Shown here one piece after another: positions 7,966-17,257 of a DNA stretch of 64,000 nucleotides. This DNA comes from Halalkaliarchaeum desulfuricum. GTDB taxonomy: Archaea; Halobacteriota; Halobacteria; Halobacteriales; Haloferacaceae. The stretch is from positions 1,178,001-1,242,000 of the forward strand of contig NZ_CP025066.1 in the NCBI RefSeq assembly GCF_002952775.1, written 5' to 3'. The notes beneath the pieces are model-generated. The model worked only from the letters and a program-made list of their open reading frames with translations, made no database searches and was not told the DNA's origin. The translations under genes and the position numbers were made by a program. Every line of letters starts with the position of its first letter. Position 1 is the first letter of the stretch.

Positions 7966-9534
7966 TCACGCCATCGACCGCACGAATTCGCCGCCGTTTT
8001 CGAAGAACTGTTGCCCGAAGAACTGTCCGTGGAAGCCGAACGGCAGCACGCAGGGTAGCGGCGCACGGGCAAGCTCCGCGAACGATCCGGCGTCCAGTAC
8101 GAGCAGGAACGACCGGGCTCCGGACTCGTCTACGGGCGCGGGGTGGTCGGTGTCGAGAACGATCGAGAGGACGGCGCCGTCGTCCTCGTCTGCGCTGTCG
8201 CCCGTCACCTCGTCTGCCTCCCCGTTCTCGAGAGTGCGAGGAACGAACAGAGGCTCGCCGGGGAAACAGTCGCTCTCCCGCCATACCCCGGTCGTGTTCC
8301 CGTCGAGGTCGATCTTGCAGAGCCGATCGGGGAGCGTTCGAACCGGCGACTCGCCGTTCCCGACGGTGTATACGTACCGGTAGGGACGTCCGTTAACCCG
8401 GCCGTAGTTGACGGTCGGGAACTCGACTGGATCGTCGTAGAGTGTCTCGGTCGTCGCTTCGAGTTCGGCGACCCCGTTTTGCGTTGCCGGGACCTGCAGT
8501 TCGTGTCGCCGGAGTTGTCCGCCCGGCAGCGTCGCGTCCGGATCCCGGAGCGTCGAAAGCGAGAGCGACCGGACGATCTCGGCGTCGTCGTACGCGATCA
8601 GATCGACGACGAGGTCGGTTCCGGGGTTCTCCCCGTGCCCGCCGTCGTCCGCCGACCGCTCGAACGCGTTGACGTGGTGGAACGTGAAACACGGATCGAT
8701 GGTCGCAGTCGCGACGTGCTCGCCAGACTCGCGGCCGAACACGAGCAGGCGTGCGTCGTGGTCGGTCCACTCGAACGCCGCCGAGATCGGCCCTTCGTCG
8801 AGGAGATCCAGCGGTTCGATCCGGAACGGCGACTCCAGGACAACTACGTGGCCGTCCGTCAGGCCGAACGAGTGGAGGTAGGCGGGTCGCTCGCGTTCGA
8901 GGCGTCCGAACGTCTCGAACCTCGACGCCCCGAGTTCGCGACGACAGAGCAGATACTCGCTGGTCCACCCCAGCCTGGTGCCGACCGCGATCGCCTCGCC
9001 GCGTCGGTGATCCCGATGGGTGTGCGCGAGCAGCATCGTGGCCTCGGAGTCGACCACCCGATCGACCGTCGGCCCCGAATCGAGCGTCTCCGGATCGACG
9101 ACGACCCCACGCGGCGTCTCGGTCACCGCACGGATCGACCCGTCGACGACCTCGAAACCGATCGAGGCGTTGTCGGTCGGCGCGGGCGAGAGCACCCGGC
9201 CCAGCCGCTCGAAGACGTCGGCGTACGGGTCAGTACCGAACTGGTCGCGCGCGAGTCGCCCCTCCGCGTCGACCGACTCGTACTCTTCTGATCTGAGGAA
9301 CCGCGCGGCAAAGGAGACGTAGTTCGACCCACCGTCGAGCCGGAACCGGCGCACCAGCGCGAGCCCGTCGAACCAGTGGTTCACCGAGCGACCGTCCGCG
9401 ATCGTGAACCGACCCGGACCGTTGCACAGCAGCGTCCCCGCCAGCCAGTCTGGAAGCTCCCCCTCGACGCCGAGCGCCGTCTCGCCGAACTCGCGATCGA
9501 GATCATAGAGCCCGACGGCGTGTTTCGACTCCAT
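7966..9534 (-). CDS. Carotenoid cleavage oxygenase family protein (RPE65/CCD type)
   Basis: A 522-residue member of the carotenoid oxygenase family, non-heme Fe(II) enzymes that split carotenoid or apocarotenoid double bonds. Visible family landmarks are CNGPGRF and NHWFDGLALVRRF near the N-terminus, HTHRDH, YLHSFGLT, FHHVNAFE, and a C-terminal GFHGQFF; the histidines in these four regions are the expected iron ligands. The ATG at 9534 (MESKHAVGLYD) is preferred; an in-frame ATG at 9558 adds eight residues. It converges on the mrp operon and lies about 46 kb from the carotenoid cluster. The product is unknown; retinal formation is one possibility. Confidence 0.88.
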   Translation of the reverse strand: MESKHAVGLYDLDREFGETALGVEGELPDWLAGTLLCNGPGRFTIADGRSVNHWFDGLALVRRFRLDGGSNYVSFAARFLRSEEYESVDAEGRLARDQFGTDPYADVFERLGRVLSPAPTDNASIGFEVVDGSIRAVTETPRGVVVDPETLDSGPTVDRVVDSEATMLLAHTHRDHRRGEAIAVGTRLGWTSEYLLCRRELGASRFETFGRLERERPAYLHSFGLTDGHVVVLESPFRIEPLDLLDEGPISAAFEWTDHDARLLVFGRESGEHVATATIDPCFTFHHVNAFERSADDGGHGENPGTDLVVDLIAYDDAEIVRSLSLSTLRDPDATLPGGQLRRHELQVPATQNGVAELEATTETLYDDPVEFPTVNYGRVNGRPYRYVYTVGNGESPVRTLPDRLCKIDLDGNTTGVWRESDCFPGEPLFVPRTLENGEADEVTGDSADEDDGAVLSIVLDTDHPAPVDESGARSFLLVLDAGSFAELARAPLPCVLPFGFHGQFFGQQFFENGGEFVRSMA

Positions 9535-9616
9535 CCCTATCGACCGCACGCACTCCACCCCCTAAACTGTCGTGTCTCCCCGCGAAAAACGGCCCGAATG
9601 CGCCCTTCGACAGCGG

Positions 9617-10486
9617 CTAGAAGAAGTTCTCGACGTGATCGGCGACTTCTTCGGGCGTGTCCCCGACGGGGACGCCCGCCTCGTTGAGCGCCTCGATCTT
9701 GGATTCGGCGGTGCCGGTGCCGCTGCCGGAGACGATGGCGCCGGCGTGACCCATCCGCTTGCCCGGCGGGGCTGTCCGACCGGCGATGAAGCCCGCGACC
9801 GGGGTGTCCATGTACTCGGAGATGAACGACGCCGCGCGTTCCTCGTCCTCGCCGCCGATCTCGCCGCACATGACGACGGCGTCGGTTCCGGTGTCGTCCT
9901 CGAAGGCTTCGAGGGCGTCGACGAACGATGTCCCGATGATCGGGTCGCCGCCGATGCCGACGGCGGTCGTCTGCCCGATCCCCCGCTGGGTGAGGTTGTC
10001 CACCACCTGGTAGGTGAGCGTCCCCGACCGGGAGACGAGCCCGACGTTGCCCGCCGCGAAGATGTTGCCCGGCAGGATACCGAGTTTGGCCTCGCCGGGC
10101 GTGATGATCCCCGGACAGTTCGGCCCGATGAGCCGGGTATCGACTTCAGAGAGGCGTTTTTTCACCCGCGCCATGTCCTGGGTCGGGATCCCCTCGGTGA
10201 TGGCGACGACCAGATCCAGATCCGTATCCAGCGCCTCGAAGATCGCGTCTGCCGCGAACGCCGGCGGAACGAACACGACCGAGGCGTTCGCGTCCTCGGC
10301 CTCGACGGCCCGATCGACCGTGTCGTAGACGGGAACGTCCTGGACCGACTCGCCGCCCTTACCGGGGACGGCACCGGCCACGACGTTCGTCCCGTAGTCG
10401 ATCATCTGTTCGGCGTGGAACCGCCCCTCGCCGCCGGTGATGCCCTGTACCACCACTCGCGTGTCGTCGTCGACGAAGATGCTCAT
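9617..10486 (-). CDS. sucD: Succinyl-CoA synthetase (ADP-forming) alpha subunit
   Basis: A 289-residue alpha subunit converting succinyl-CoA to succinate with NTP formation in the citric acid cycle. Landmarks are the CoA-binding N-terminal domain ([16 protein letters not shown]), the [17 protein letters not shown] segment, and GHAGAIVSG with the phosphorylated histidine near residue 245. It follows sucC with a 4-nt overlap (ATGA), a typical translationally coupled pair. Confidence 0.97.
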   Translation of the reverse strand: MSIFVDDDTRVVVQGITGGEGRFHAEQMIDYGTNVVAGAVPGKGGESVQDVPVYDTVDRAVEAEDANASVVFVPPAFAADAIFEALDTDLDLVVAITEGIPTQDMARVKKRLSEVDTRLIGPNCPGIITPGEAKLGILPGNIFAAGNVGLVSRSGTLTYQVVDNLTQRGIGQTTAVGIGGDPIIGTSFVDALEAFEDDTGTDAVVMCGEIGGEDEERAASFISEYMDTPVAGFIAGRTAPPGKRMGHAGAIVSGSGTGTAESKIEALNEAGVPVGDTPEEVADHVENFF

Positions 10487-11631
10487 TCTTCAGTCACCTC
10501 CTCGGTGTTCGCGATCGCACGCTGGACGGCTTCCTCCAGCGTCGGTTCGACGTCGACGAGATCCGTATCGAGGATCTCCATCCCCTCCTCGGCGTTCGTG
10601 CCGGCCAGTCGAACGACGACCGGCTTGGGCACCGTCTCGAACGCCGACAGCGCCTCGTTGATACCGCGGGCGACCTCGTCGCCGCGGGTGATCCCGCCAA
10701 AGATGTTGAACACGACCGACTCGACGTTCGGGTCAGAAAACACCAGATCCAGCGCGTTCCTGACGCGTTCGGCCTTCGCGCCGCCACCGATATCAAGGAA
10801 GTTCGCGGGCTCGCCGCCGTAGTAGTCCACCAGATCCAGCGTCGTCATCACCAGACCCGCGCCGTTGCCGATGATGCCGACGTTGCCCGAGAGCCGGACG
10901 TAATCGAGGTCGTACTCGCCGGCCTTTCGCTCGAGGTCGTCCTCGTAGGCTTCGTCCTCGAGTTCGGCGAGTTCGGGCTGGCGGAACAGCGCGTCCTCGT
11001 CGATGTTCATCACGGCGTCTGCGGCGACGACCTCGTCGTCGCTCGTGATCATCACGGGGTTGACCTCGATCTCGGAGGCGTCGCGTTCGTCGAAGAGATC
11101 ATACAGCGTCGAAAGGATTCCGGAGACGTCCCGCGCGAATTCCCGGGGAACGTCCGCGTCGTAGACGGCCTTGCGAGCCTGGTAGGGTTGCATGCCGAAG
11201 GAGGGATCGACGTGCTCGCGGGCGATCGCCTCGGGCGTTTCCTCGGCGACCTGTTCGATGTCGACGCCCCCCTCGGTGGAGACCATCGCGACCGGGCGGC
11301 CCTCGCCGCGGTCCATCGTGACGCCGACGTACAGTTCGTCGACGAAGTCGACGCCCGCCTCGACGAGCACTTTCTCGACGGTGTACCCCTTGAGATCCAT
11401 CCCGAGGATCTCCTCGGCGTACGTCTCCGCCTCCTCGCGGTCCCCCGCGATCTTGATCCCGCCGGCTTTCCCCCGCCCGCCGACGTGAACCTGGGCCTTG
11501 ATCGCCGCCGGGAAGCCGATCTCGTCGACCGCGTCCAGGACCTCCGACACGCTCGAGGCCAGTCGCGACTCCGGTACCGGGATTCCGGCGTCCGCGAAGA
11601 TTTGCTTCGCCTGATGTTCATGCAGTTTCAT
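10483..11631 (-). CDS. sucC: Succinyl-CoA synthetase (ADP-forming) beta subunit
   Basis: A 382-residue beta subunit with an N-terminal ATP-grasp domain ([35 protein letters not shown]) and a C-terminal ligase domain ([40 protein letters not shown]). It determines nucleotide and succinate binding. The start at 11631 lies about 30 nt after a minus-strand TATA-like element. It is the first gene of the sucCD operon. Confidence 0.97.
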   Translation of the reverse strand: MKLHEHQAKQIFADAGIPVPESRLASSVSEVLDAVDEIGFPAAIKAQVHVGGRGKAGGIKIAGDREEAETYAEEILGMDLKGYTVEKVLVEAGVDFVDELYVGVTMDRGEGRPVAMVSTEGGVDIEQVAEETPEAIAREHVDPSFGMQPYQARKAVYDADVPREFARDVSGILSTLYDLFDERDASEIEVNPVMITSDDEVVAADAVMNIDEDALFRQPELAELEDEAYEDDLERKAGEYDLDYVRLSGNVGIIGNGAGLVMTTLDLVDYYGGEPANFLDIGGGAKAERVRNALDLVFSDPNVESVVFNIFGGITRGDEVARGINEALSAFETVPKPVVVRLAGTNAEEGMEILDTDLVDVEPTLEEAVQRAIANTEEVTEE

Positions 11632-11656
11632 ACGTCTGTATCCGCGTCCGAAGGTC

Positions 11657-11666
11657 GCTTAAAAGC
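11657..11666 (-). promoter_or_regulatory. TATA-like element of sucCD
   Basis: Minus strand CTTTTAAGC centred about 30 nt before the sucC ATG, matching haloarchaeal near-leaderless spacing. Confidence 0.5.
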
Positions 11667-11745
11667 GTCCATTCCCGGCTCCCGTCAACGAGGCACATCC
11701 TCGAGACTCGACAATCCCTTTATCAGGGGAGCGCCTACTGCCTGT

Positions 11746-12615
11746 ATGGATGCACCTCGCGACGCGGGGGGCGACGGACACGCGACCGACGACCGACACG
11801 CGACCGACGACCGACACGCGACCGACGACCGACACGCGACCGACGACCGACACGCGACAGTGGTCGGCGACCTGCTCTCGCGGGATCGACGGAGCTCCGA
11901 TCCCGCACTCTACGACGGCGACTCGGACCGCGAGTTCAGCTATCGTGACCTCATCACGACCGCCTACAGGACGTGTAACGTCCTCAGATATCTCGGGACG
12001 AGAGGGGGATCCCGGGTCGAAATCGAACCGGAACTCGCCCCCAAACCTCTCTTTACCTTCTTCGGTGCCGCATTGCTGGGGGCGCCGGTGTCGTTTGCAC
12101 CGCAAACTGCCCCGGGGCCGGATGACGCTCCCGCAGCCACGATCGTTCCCGTCCAGCGTGAAGGGGAGTTCGACCTCCCGCCCGGAAGCAACCTCGCAGT
12201 GTACGGTGGCGAGCCCGAAGACCCCCGGACCACCCACTGGGAAAAGGAAGCATGGAGCGAGAATCCCGGTGTGCCGCCGTACGAGGTCGCCCCCGGCGAC
12301 GTGTTGCTCGAAGTCGCCGGCGGCGTTCGCGGGACGGGATCGGACATCACTCACGAAGCCGCCCTCGGGGCGGCAACCGCTGCCGGGGGAGAAATGGAAC
12401 TCGCCGACGAGGATCGAATCGCAGTCTACGGTTCTCCGGCGGATCCACGGACGCTTGCGGCGGGGGTACTCGCACCAATCATCGCCGGAGCGACGGTGGT
12501 GCTCCCCGCCGAGGGAGATCACAGGCTGGCCGACGTGACAGTGGCCGTCGTGAACGCGCAAGCTACTGCCGGCGATGTCGCCACCTTCGACGTGGAGCGC
12601 GTCGAACTGTCCTGA
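11746..12615 (+). CDS. Degenerate AMP-binding (acyl-CoA synthetase-like) N-domain protein
   Basis: A 289-residue protein that resembles the first part of acyl-CoA synthetases: FSYRDLITTAYRTCNVLRYLG near residue 65 matches the opening helix region, FTFFGAALLGAPVSFAP the next, and GVLAPIIAGATVVLP a later one. The adenylate-binding P-loop (usually TSGTTGxPKG) is replaced by EVAGGVRGTGSD, and the large C-terminal part is absent, so ligase activity is unlikely. The ATG at 11746 follows the TATA-like CCTTTATC by about 27 nt. Residues 12-36 are an ATDDRH repeat. It diverges from sucCD. Its role is unknown; a regulator or CoA/acyl sensor is speculation. Confidence 0.7.
   Translation: MDAPRDAGGDGHATDDRHATDDRHATDDRHATDDRHATVVGDLLSRDRRSSDPALYDGDSDREFSYRDLITTAYRTCNVLRYLGTRGGSRVEIEPELAPKPLFTFFGAALLGAPVSFAPQTAPGPDDAPAATIVPVQREGEFDLPPGSNLAVYGGEPEDPRTTHWEKEAWSENPGVPPYEVAPGDVLLEVAGGVRGTGSDITHEAALGAATAAGGEMELADEDRIAVYGSPADPRTLAAGVLAPIIAGATVVLPAEGDHRLADVTVAVVNAQATAGDVATFDVERVELS
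11779..11858. repeat. 18-bp in-frame tandem repeat (ATDDRH), 4 copies plus a partial copy
   Basis: Four exact copies of an 18-bp unit (11779-11850) and a partial fifth copy encode repeated Ala-Thr-Asp-Asp-Arg-His near the N-terminus of the AMP-binding-like protein. The unit keeps frame. Confidence 0.9.
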
Positions 12616-12621
12616 GGGCGC

Positions 12622-13113
12622 TCAGTCGTCGGCGCCCGCGAGCAGTTCCCGGGTCTTCGCGTGCCGTCTGCGGAACATGCCCTCGAACCCGAGTGACGCG
12701 AACGGCGACGAGAGGGCGTTCAGTCGTCCCCCCGGGAGTTCGTACTCGACAGTGTCGACCATCACCGTTTCGTCGCCGTCGCCGAAAAACGAGTGGGTGT
12801 GCTCCCACTTGCGGAACGGCCCGCCGACCATGTCGTCCCGGAACCACGCGCGGCCCTCCTCGCGATGGCGCTCGATGATCCGGGCGGTAAACGAAAGGCG
12901 GGGACCGACGCCGAACGGACGCATCGAGAGGCGGAGCTGTGACCCCTGTTCGAGGACAGGGGGATCCCGCTCGCCGTTCGGACCGCGAACCGACTCGACC
13001 TGCATTCCCATCCAGTCTGGCGTCAGCGCGTCGAGTCCCTCGGATCTGGAGTGAAACTCCCAGACGGCCTCCAGCGGGGCAGCGATCCGCGTCTCGCGCC
13101 TGTAGGTGGGCAT
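12622..13113 (-). CDS. SRPBCC (polyketide cyclase/START-like) family protein
   Basis: A 163-residue helix-grip fold protein: an opening strand and helix typical of the family (RRETRIAAPLEAVWEFHSR), a central strand region (GSQLRLSMRPFGVGPRLSF) and a C-terminal helix (FASLGFEGMFRRRHAKTREL). Such proteins bind hydrophobic ligands; none can be named. The ATG at 13113 is chosen because the family begins with the PTYRRET strand; the open frame extends 19 codons further upstream. AT-rich TATATATT-like sequence at 13172-13184 is the probable promoter. Confidence 0.8.
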   Translation of the reverse strand: MPTYRRETRIAAPLEAVWEFHSRSEGLDALTPDWMGMQVESVRGPNGERDPPVLEQGSQLRLSMRPFGVGPRLSFTARIIERHREEGRAWFRDDMVGGPFRKWEHTHSFFGDGDETVMVDTVEYELPGGRLNALSSPFASLGFEGMFRRRHAKTRELLAGADD

Positions 13114-13280
13114 GTTCCTGGGTAGGGCCCGAATTCGGTTAACCGCTCTGCCGCTACATCCCACCATCACCTAGTAATATATAAGGAGTGTCATCGCATA
13201 TTATCATACGAACGTCCAGATAAAATGGAAATATTTGCGCGGAAACTCCGGATATCTCGGAGAAATATTCTCACCAGGAT

Positions 13281-13290
13281 AATTATAAGT
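13281..13290 (+). promoter_or_regulatory. TATA element of the CxxC microprotein gene
   Basis: AATTATAAGT centred about 31 nt before the ATG at 13317, within a 140-nt AT-rich divergent region (13171-13316). Confidence 0.55.
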
Positions 13291-13316
13291 GGGTGTCTCC
13301 CCTGAGAGTGGCTGTG

Positions 13317-13514
13317 ATGGCAACGAAGACCACACATCCGCCCCCGGCGCCCGACTGGACCGGCCTCATGCAGTGTCCGTTCTGCGAGGCGGCCCTCGAG
13401 AATCCGGGAGCGGGATTCATGGCTCACCTGCGGGAGAATTCGACCTGCGAACGGGGGTTCGAACGGTGGCGGGATAACGTCGCCGGCGACATGCGCGGGG
13501 AGTGGGGTGGTTGA
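13317..13514 (+). CDS. Small conserved haloarchaeal zinc-finger-like protein
   Basis: A 65-residue protein beginning MATKTTHPPPAPDWTGL. It contains CPFC near residue 20, a histidine in FMAHL, and a further cysteine in STCERGF, which together make a plausible CxxC...H...C metal site. WRDNVAGDMRGEWGG closes the protein. The pattern agrees with a small haloarchaeal family (DUF7501 type, from memory). The start at 13317 follows a TATA element; an alternative upstream start adds eight residues. The role is unknown. Confidence 0.7.
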   Translation: MATKTTHPPPAPDWTGLMQCPFCEAALENPGAGFMAHLRENSTCERGFERWRDNVAGDMRGEWGG

Positions 13515-13684
13515 CGGGATCGGCCGCCCGCAGTTACGGAGTCGCCGGCCTCCTGTCCGGCACCGCCTGCCACTTCGTCTCCAGTCGTCGGGTTTCTCGG
13601 GGGGGCGTAACGGTCGGTATTTTCCGCTTCCTCGAGAGAACAGCGCACCTAAAGCCCTTTGACCGTCGATTTCCAACGTGGAGT

Positions 13685-14302
13685 ATGCAACCCTCCAGGG
13701 AGCCCGAAGAGACCGACGACGGAGTAGGCGAGTCCGTCGACGACCTGCTCGACGACGATCTGCTCGACGACGATCTGCTCGACGACGACCTGCTCGATGG
13801 CGGTTCCCGTACCGGAGGGTCGTCCCAAGGGACGGACGGAACGATGTCCTCCGGGGCGGGCTCCTCCGAGTCGGCGCCGAGCGAACCCGATACTGAAGGC
13901 GACAGCTCCCCGCTCGTCGGGATGAACGGCCGGCTATTCTCGGGAAAGGCAACGCTTCTCTCGATCGCTGTGATCGGGATCGGCATGTTCCTCGGGGGCG
14001 CGATTCCGATCGTCGGCGGGATCGGTCGATTCGTCGGGCTGTTTCTGGGGGCGTTCGTCGTCGGACTGGTGCTTTCAAACCGGCGCTACGTCGAAACGGG
14101 ACTCGTCGGGGCGGGCGCCGCGACTGTAACCGTCCTGTCCGGCTTTCTCGGAGCCGCGTTCCTCCCGGTGAGTTTGCAGGTGCTACAGGACTACGGCGTG
14201 AGCTTCGCCGTCGTCGCCGCCGCGATCGGTCTGATCATCGCGCTCGTGGGACATTACTTCGGTCGGGATCTCCGGAAGGGACTGTCCCAGGACCTGGAGT
14301 GA
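13685..14302 (+). CDS. Haloarchaeal membrane protein with acidic repeat N-terminus
   Basis: A 205-residue protein in two parts. The first 75 residues are acidic and disordered, with four LLDDD repeats and a Ser/Gly-rich stretch. The rest is membrane-embedded, with about four hydrophobic segments: LLSIAVIGIGMFLGGAIPI, a GLFLGAFVVGLVLS segment, an alanine/glycine-rich segment near 150, and FAVVAAAIGLIIALVGHYFG. It resembles small haloarchaeal DUF456-like membrane proteins only loosely. The function is unknown. The ATG at 13685 is preferred over earlier in-frame codons. Confidence 0.7.
   Translation: MQPSREPEETDDGVGESVDDLLDDDLLDDDLLDDDLLDGGSRTGGSSQGTDGTMSSGAGSSESAPSEPDTEGDSSPLVGMNGRLFSGKATLLSIAVIGIGMFLGGAIPIVGGIGRFVGLFLGAFVVGLVLSNRRYVETGLVGAGAATVTVLSGFLGAAFLPVSLQVLQDYGVSFAVVAAAIGLIIALVGHYFGRDLRKGLSQDLE
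13745..13801. repeat. 15-bp in-frame tandem repeat (LLDDD)
   Basis: Three near-exact 15-bp units and a partial fourth encode Leu-Leu-Asp-Asp-Asp in the acidic head of the membrane protein. Confidence 0.85.
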
Positions 14303-14339
14303 GGCGAACGAAGAACTGTGGAATCGTCCGAGGAGGGCG

Positions 14340-14996
14340 TTACGGAAGCTCGAACCGGTTTCCGCGACGGGCGAGCAGGCCACGATCTCCGAGCACGACG
14401 AGCGCCTCCTCGACCGTCTCCCGTCTGGCGTTCATCTCGTTTGCGACCGCATCCGGCGTCCCGTCGGTCACCGCGACCGCCGCGAGGACGTCCGCGTAGA
14501 ACCGGGAGTCCGCCTCGGTACCGAGATAGTCGCTGAACTGGTCGAGAACCTCCGTCATCCGGCCGTGGACCCACCGCTGTGCGATGGACAGTTCCCGGGT
14601 GAGTTCCCGGAGTTCCTCGTACTCGGCGGCCAGTTCCTCGACGTCGGCGGGGCCGTCGGTCTCCGGGAGTTCGACCGACACGTGGGGACATCTACCGTTC
14701 ATGTCGAGATCGAGGCTTGCCGGGTAGGCGCTTTTCGCCTCGAAGTTGTACGGGGAGAGACTCACTTCGAGCCTCACACCACGGGAGATGTGAAAGTACT
14801 TTCGTCGCTTCTGGTCGGTGACCGACTCGATGAGTCCGGCTTCCTCCAGCTTCCGGAGGTGATCGATCACCGCTTTCGGGCTGACGCCGAGATACTCGCT
14901 GATCTCCGTGACGTAACAGGGTTTCTGCGAGAGGAGACGGAGGATCCGTCGGCGGTTCTCGTTGCCGAGGAGATCCAGGAGTACCGCGGAGTCCAT
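14340..14996 (-). CDS. ArsR-like winged-helix transcriptional regulator
   Basis: A 218-residue regulator. The N-terminal domain (residues about 3-75) is a winged helix of ArsR type: LLDLLGNENRRRILRLLSQ, then YVTEISEYLGVSPKAVIDHLRKLEEAGLI and the wing DQKRRKYFHISRG. A central region has two cysteine-poor acidic helices, and the end (ANEMNARRETVEEALVVLGDRGLLAR) looks like a second small helix-turn-helix. The ATG at 14996 sits about 27 nt after a TATA box; longer upstream frame is noncoding. The type is common beside glycolytic genes in haloarchaea and it lies just downstream of gap2, on the same strand. Confidence 0.85.
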   Translation of the reverse strand: MDSAVLLDLLGNENRRRILRLLSQKPCYVTEISEYLGVSPKAVIDHLRKLEEAGLIESVTDQKRRKYFHISRGVRLEVSLSPYNFEAKSAYPASLDLDMNGRCPHVSVELPETDGPADVEELAAEYEELRELTRELSIAQRWVHGRMTEVLDQFSDYLGTEADSRFYADVLAAVAVTDGTPDAVANEMNARRETVEEALVVLGDRGLLARRGNRFELP

Positions 14997-15016
14997 GTAC
15001 GTCAGGTAAACGGTTG

Positions 15017-15029
15017 GTATATAAAAGGG
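15017..15029 (-). promoter_or_regulatory. TATA box of the ArsR-like regulator
   Basis: Minus strand CCTTTTATATACC, centred about 27 nt before the ATG at 14996, a strong near-leaderless promoter. It lies in the short gap after gap2, so the regulator can be expressed separately from gap2. Confidence 0.65.
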
Positions 15030-15054
15030 TTTCCTCGAGGTCGCCCGGCACCAG

Positions 15055-16080
15055 CTAGAACCGGCTCTCGAATCCGACGCCCATCGACTCGTCGGTTCTG
15101 GCGATGCTCTCGTCGGCGTCGACGTCCGAACACAGCGCCCGGATCGCGTCGACGTTCTCGGGGACGACGTCGCTCTCCTGATGGATCGCCTGGAAAAGAT
15201 ACAGATCCCCCCTTTCCACCGATATCGAGCGACCCCAGATGCAGTTCTCCCACAGATCACCCCGCGGACGACCGGCGTCGAGGGCGTACTCCTTGAGTTT
15301 GCCGGCGCCGTCGATGTCCGCCTCCTCCGGGATCAAAAACAGCCGGGACTCCGCCTCGAGCAGTTCCCGGACCTCCTCGGCGGTGGGTTCGGATTCGAGA
15401 GTGACGTTCACGCCGTGCATGTGCATCATCGTCGCGGGTACCTTCATTCCCATCGTGTCGATGTCCAGTTCCGGGAAGATCGTCTTCACGTCCGGGCCGT
15501 GGTGGGACGGGATCTCGACGGGATCAGGGAGGATATCGTTTATCGGTCCCCGGTCGGATTGGCCCGGATCGCCACCCCGGCGGACCAGCGTCGCCCGCGC
15601 CTTCCGGACGCCGTACTCCTCTCGGAGAGGGGCAAGCAGCCGCGAGAGCCCTGTCGTGTTACACGAAACCACGCGGACGTACTCGAGGTCGCGGACGGAG
15701 TCGTAGTTGGCCCGGGCGACGAAGCTCCCGTCGGCGACGTCGGCGTCCTCCCCGCCCTGAAAGATGGCCGGCGTCTGATACGCCTCGTACATCGCCCGGT
15801 TTTGTGCACCGATCCCGGAGGGGCACGTGTCGACGATGACGTCGCTCGCGCCGACCAGTTCGGTCACCTCGCCGGCGATGCGGATTCCGGCAGCGTCGAA
15901 CGCGCCCGCCCGATCCGGGATTGCCGCATACAGCGGATACCCTTTCCGCGCCGCCGTGTCGGCCTCGAAGTTCGGCCGGGTTTTCGCGACGCCCACGAGT
16001 TCCATGTCGGGCTGGGCCGTCACCGCGTCGGCGACGCGCTTGCCGATGGTGCCGTACCCGTTTATGCCCACACGTATCAT
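15055..16080 (-). CDS. gap2: Type II glyceraldehyde-3-phosphate dehydrogenase
   Basis: A 341-residue archaeal type II GAPDH, oxidising glyceraldehyde 3-phosphate to 1,3-bisphosphoglycerate or running the reverse reaction. Landmarks are the Rossmann start [38 protein letters not shown], the catalytic-cysteine motif VSCNTTGL near residue 140, and [13 protein letters not shown]. In haloarchaea this archaeal-type enzyme mainly serves gluconeogenesis, with a separate bacterial-type enzyme for glycolysis; that assignment is known for the family, not seen here. Confidence 0.96.
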   Translation of the reverse strand: MIRVGINGYGTIGKRVADAVTAQPDMELVGVAKTRPNFEADTAARKGYPLYAAIPDRAGAFDAAGIRIAGEVTELVGASDVIVDTCPSGIGAQNRAMYEAYQTPAIFQGGEDADVADGSFVARANYDSVRDLEYVRVVSCNTTGLSRLLAPLREEYGVRKARATLVRRGGDPGQSDRGPINDILPDPVEIPSHHGPDVKTIFPELDIDTMGMKVPATMMHMHGVNVTLESEPTAEEVRELLEAESRLFLIPEEADIDGAGKLKEYALDAGRPRGDLWENCIWGRSISVERGDLYLFQAIHQESDVVPENVDAIRALCSDVDADESIARTDESMGVGFESRF

Positions 16081-16240
16081 TACCGGAGCCTCGCTTCCGA
16101 TTCCGTATAATCGTTTCGAGTGTCTGTTCCGAGGAATTAACTTCATTGCGAGTAACGATGTCGCGGTGGATCCCGGCGGGACGGGAGCCGAAACGGTCGG
16201 AAGGACAAGACTCAGGGACGCGGCAGCAAAACCGGACAGT

Positions 16241-17194
16241 ATGGTCGAACGACTACGGGAACCCGCCGAGACTGCGGTGCTGCAGTGTTTGTCGCTCGAA
16301 ACTGGGGAGTCGTGTGCGGTCGTCACCGACGAGAAGCGCCGGCCGATCGGCGAGGCGCTGTACGAGGTGGCACGCGAGGTCACCGACGAGGCAGTACTGC
16401 TGGAGTATCCGTCGGGGGAGCAACACGGGGGAGAACCGCCCGCACCAGTCGCAGCCGCGATGAAAGGCGCCGACGCGTTCCTCGCACCGACAACGAAAAG
16501 TCTGAGCCACACCAGAGCCCGCGGCGACGCCTGCGAGGCCGGCGCCCGCGGGGCGACGCTGCCGGGGATCACCGAGGAAGTGTTCGTCGCCGGGCTCGAC
16601 GCCGACTACGACGCGATCGCGGAGGCCTGCAAAGCGGTCCACGATCGGGTCGCAGGCGCCGACAAGGTCCGGATCACCTCCCCACAGGGGACCGACCTCA
16701 CCGTCGAACCGGGCGACCGGGAGTGGCTCTCGGACACCGGACAGATACAGGAACCGGGCGCGTTCTCGAATCTCCCCGCCGGCGAGGTGTTCGTCTCGCC
16801 GGAAACAGCGGAGGGACGGTACGTCGTCGACGGCACGATGATGCCACACGGGTTACTCGACGGACGAACCCTCGAGTTCGAAGTCGAGGACGGGTTCGTC
16901 ACGTCGGTCTCGAACGGCGAGATCAGAACGCAGCTCGAAACCGCCGCGGAGTCGGTCGGCCGGGACGCGTACAACCTCGCGGAACTCGGGATCGGAACCA
17001 ACGTCGGCGTGACCGAACTGGTTGGGTCGGTGCTGCTCGACGAGAAGGCGGGCGGGACGGTACATCTCGCGATCGGCGACGACGCCGGGATCGGCGGCGA
17101 CATCGACGCCCCGCTCCATCTGGATGGAATCCTCCGGGAGCCGACGGTGTACGCCGACGGCGAGGAGGTCGACTTGCCGACATCCGCGGACTGA
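16241..17194 (+). CDS. M29-type aminopeptidase-like protein
   Basis: A 317-residue protein resembling family M29 (AmpS/leucyl aminopeptidase T) and related hydroxypyridine dioxygenases. Visible features are [19 protein letters not shown] near the start, the [19 protein letters not shown] region, [15 protein letters not shown] near residue 180, LAELGIGTN near 250 and the ending [13 protein letters not shown] followed by HLDGI, which match M29 metal-ligand positions (Glu, His, Asp). The ATG at 16241 is chosen as the first well-placed start after the divergent gap2 gene. The exact substrate is unknown. Confidence 0.8.
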   Translation: MVERLREPAETAVLQCLSLETGESCAVVTDEKRRPIGEALYEVAREVTDEAVLLEYPSGEQHGGEPPAPVAAAMKGADAFLAPTTKSLSHTRARGDACEAGARGATLPGITEEVFVAGLDADYDAIAEACKAVHDRVAGADKVRITSPQGTDLTVEPGDREWLSDTGQIQEPGAFSNLPAGEVFVSPETAEGRYVVDGTMMPHGLLDGRTLEFEVEDGFVTSVSNGEIRTQLETAAESVGRDAYNLAELGIGTNVGVTELVGSVLLDEKAGGTVHLAIGDDAGIGGDIDAPLHLDGILREPTVYADGEEVDLPTSAD

Positions 17195-17257
17195 GGACAG
17201 CGTCCCTCGCAGTCGGAGATACGCGCTTTTATACGCCTCAGTCGTCAATTCCCGGCA

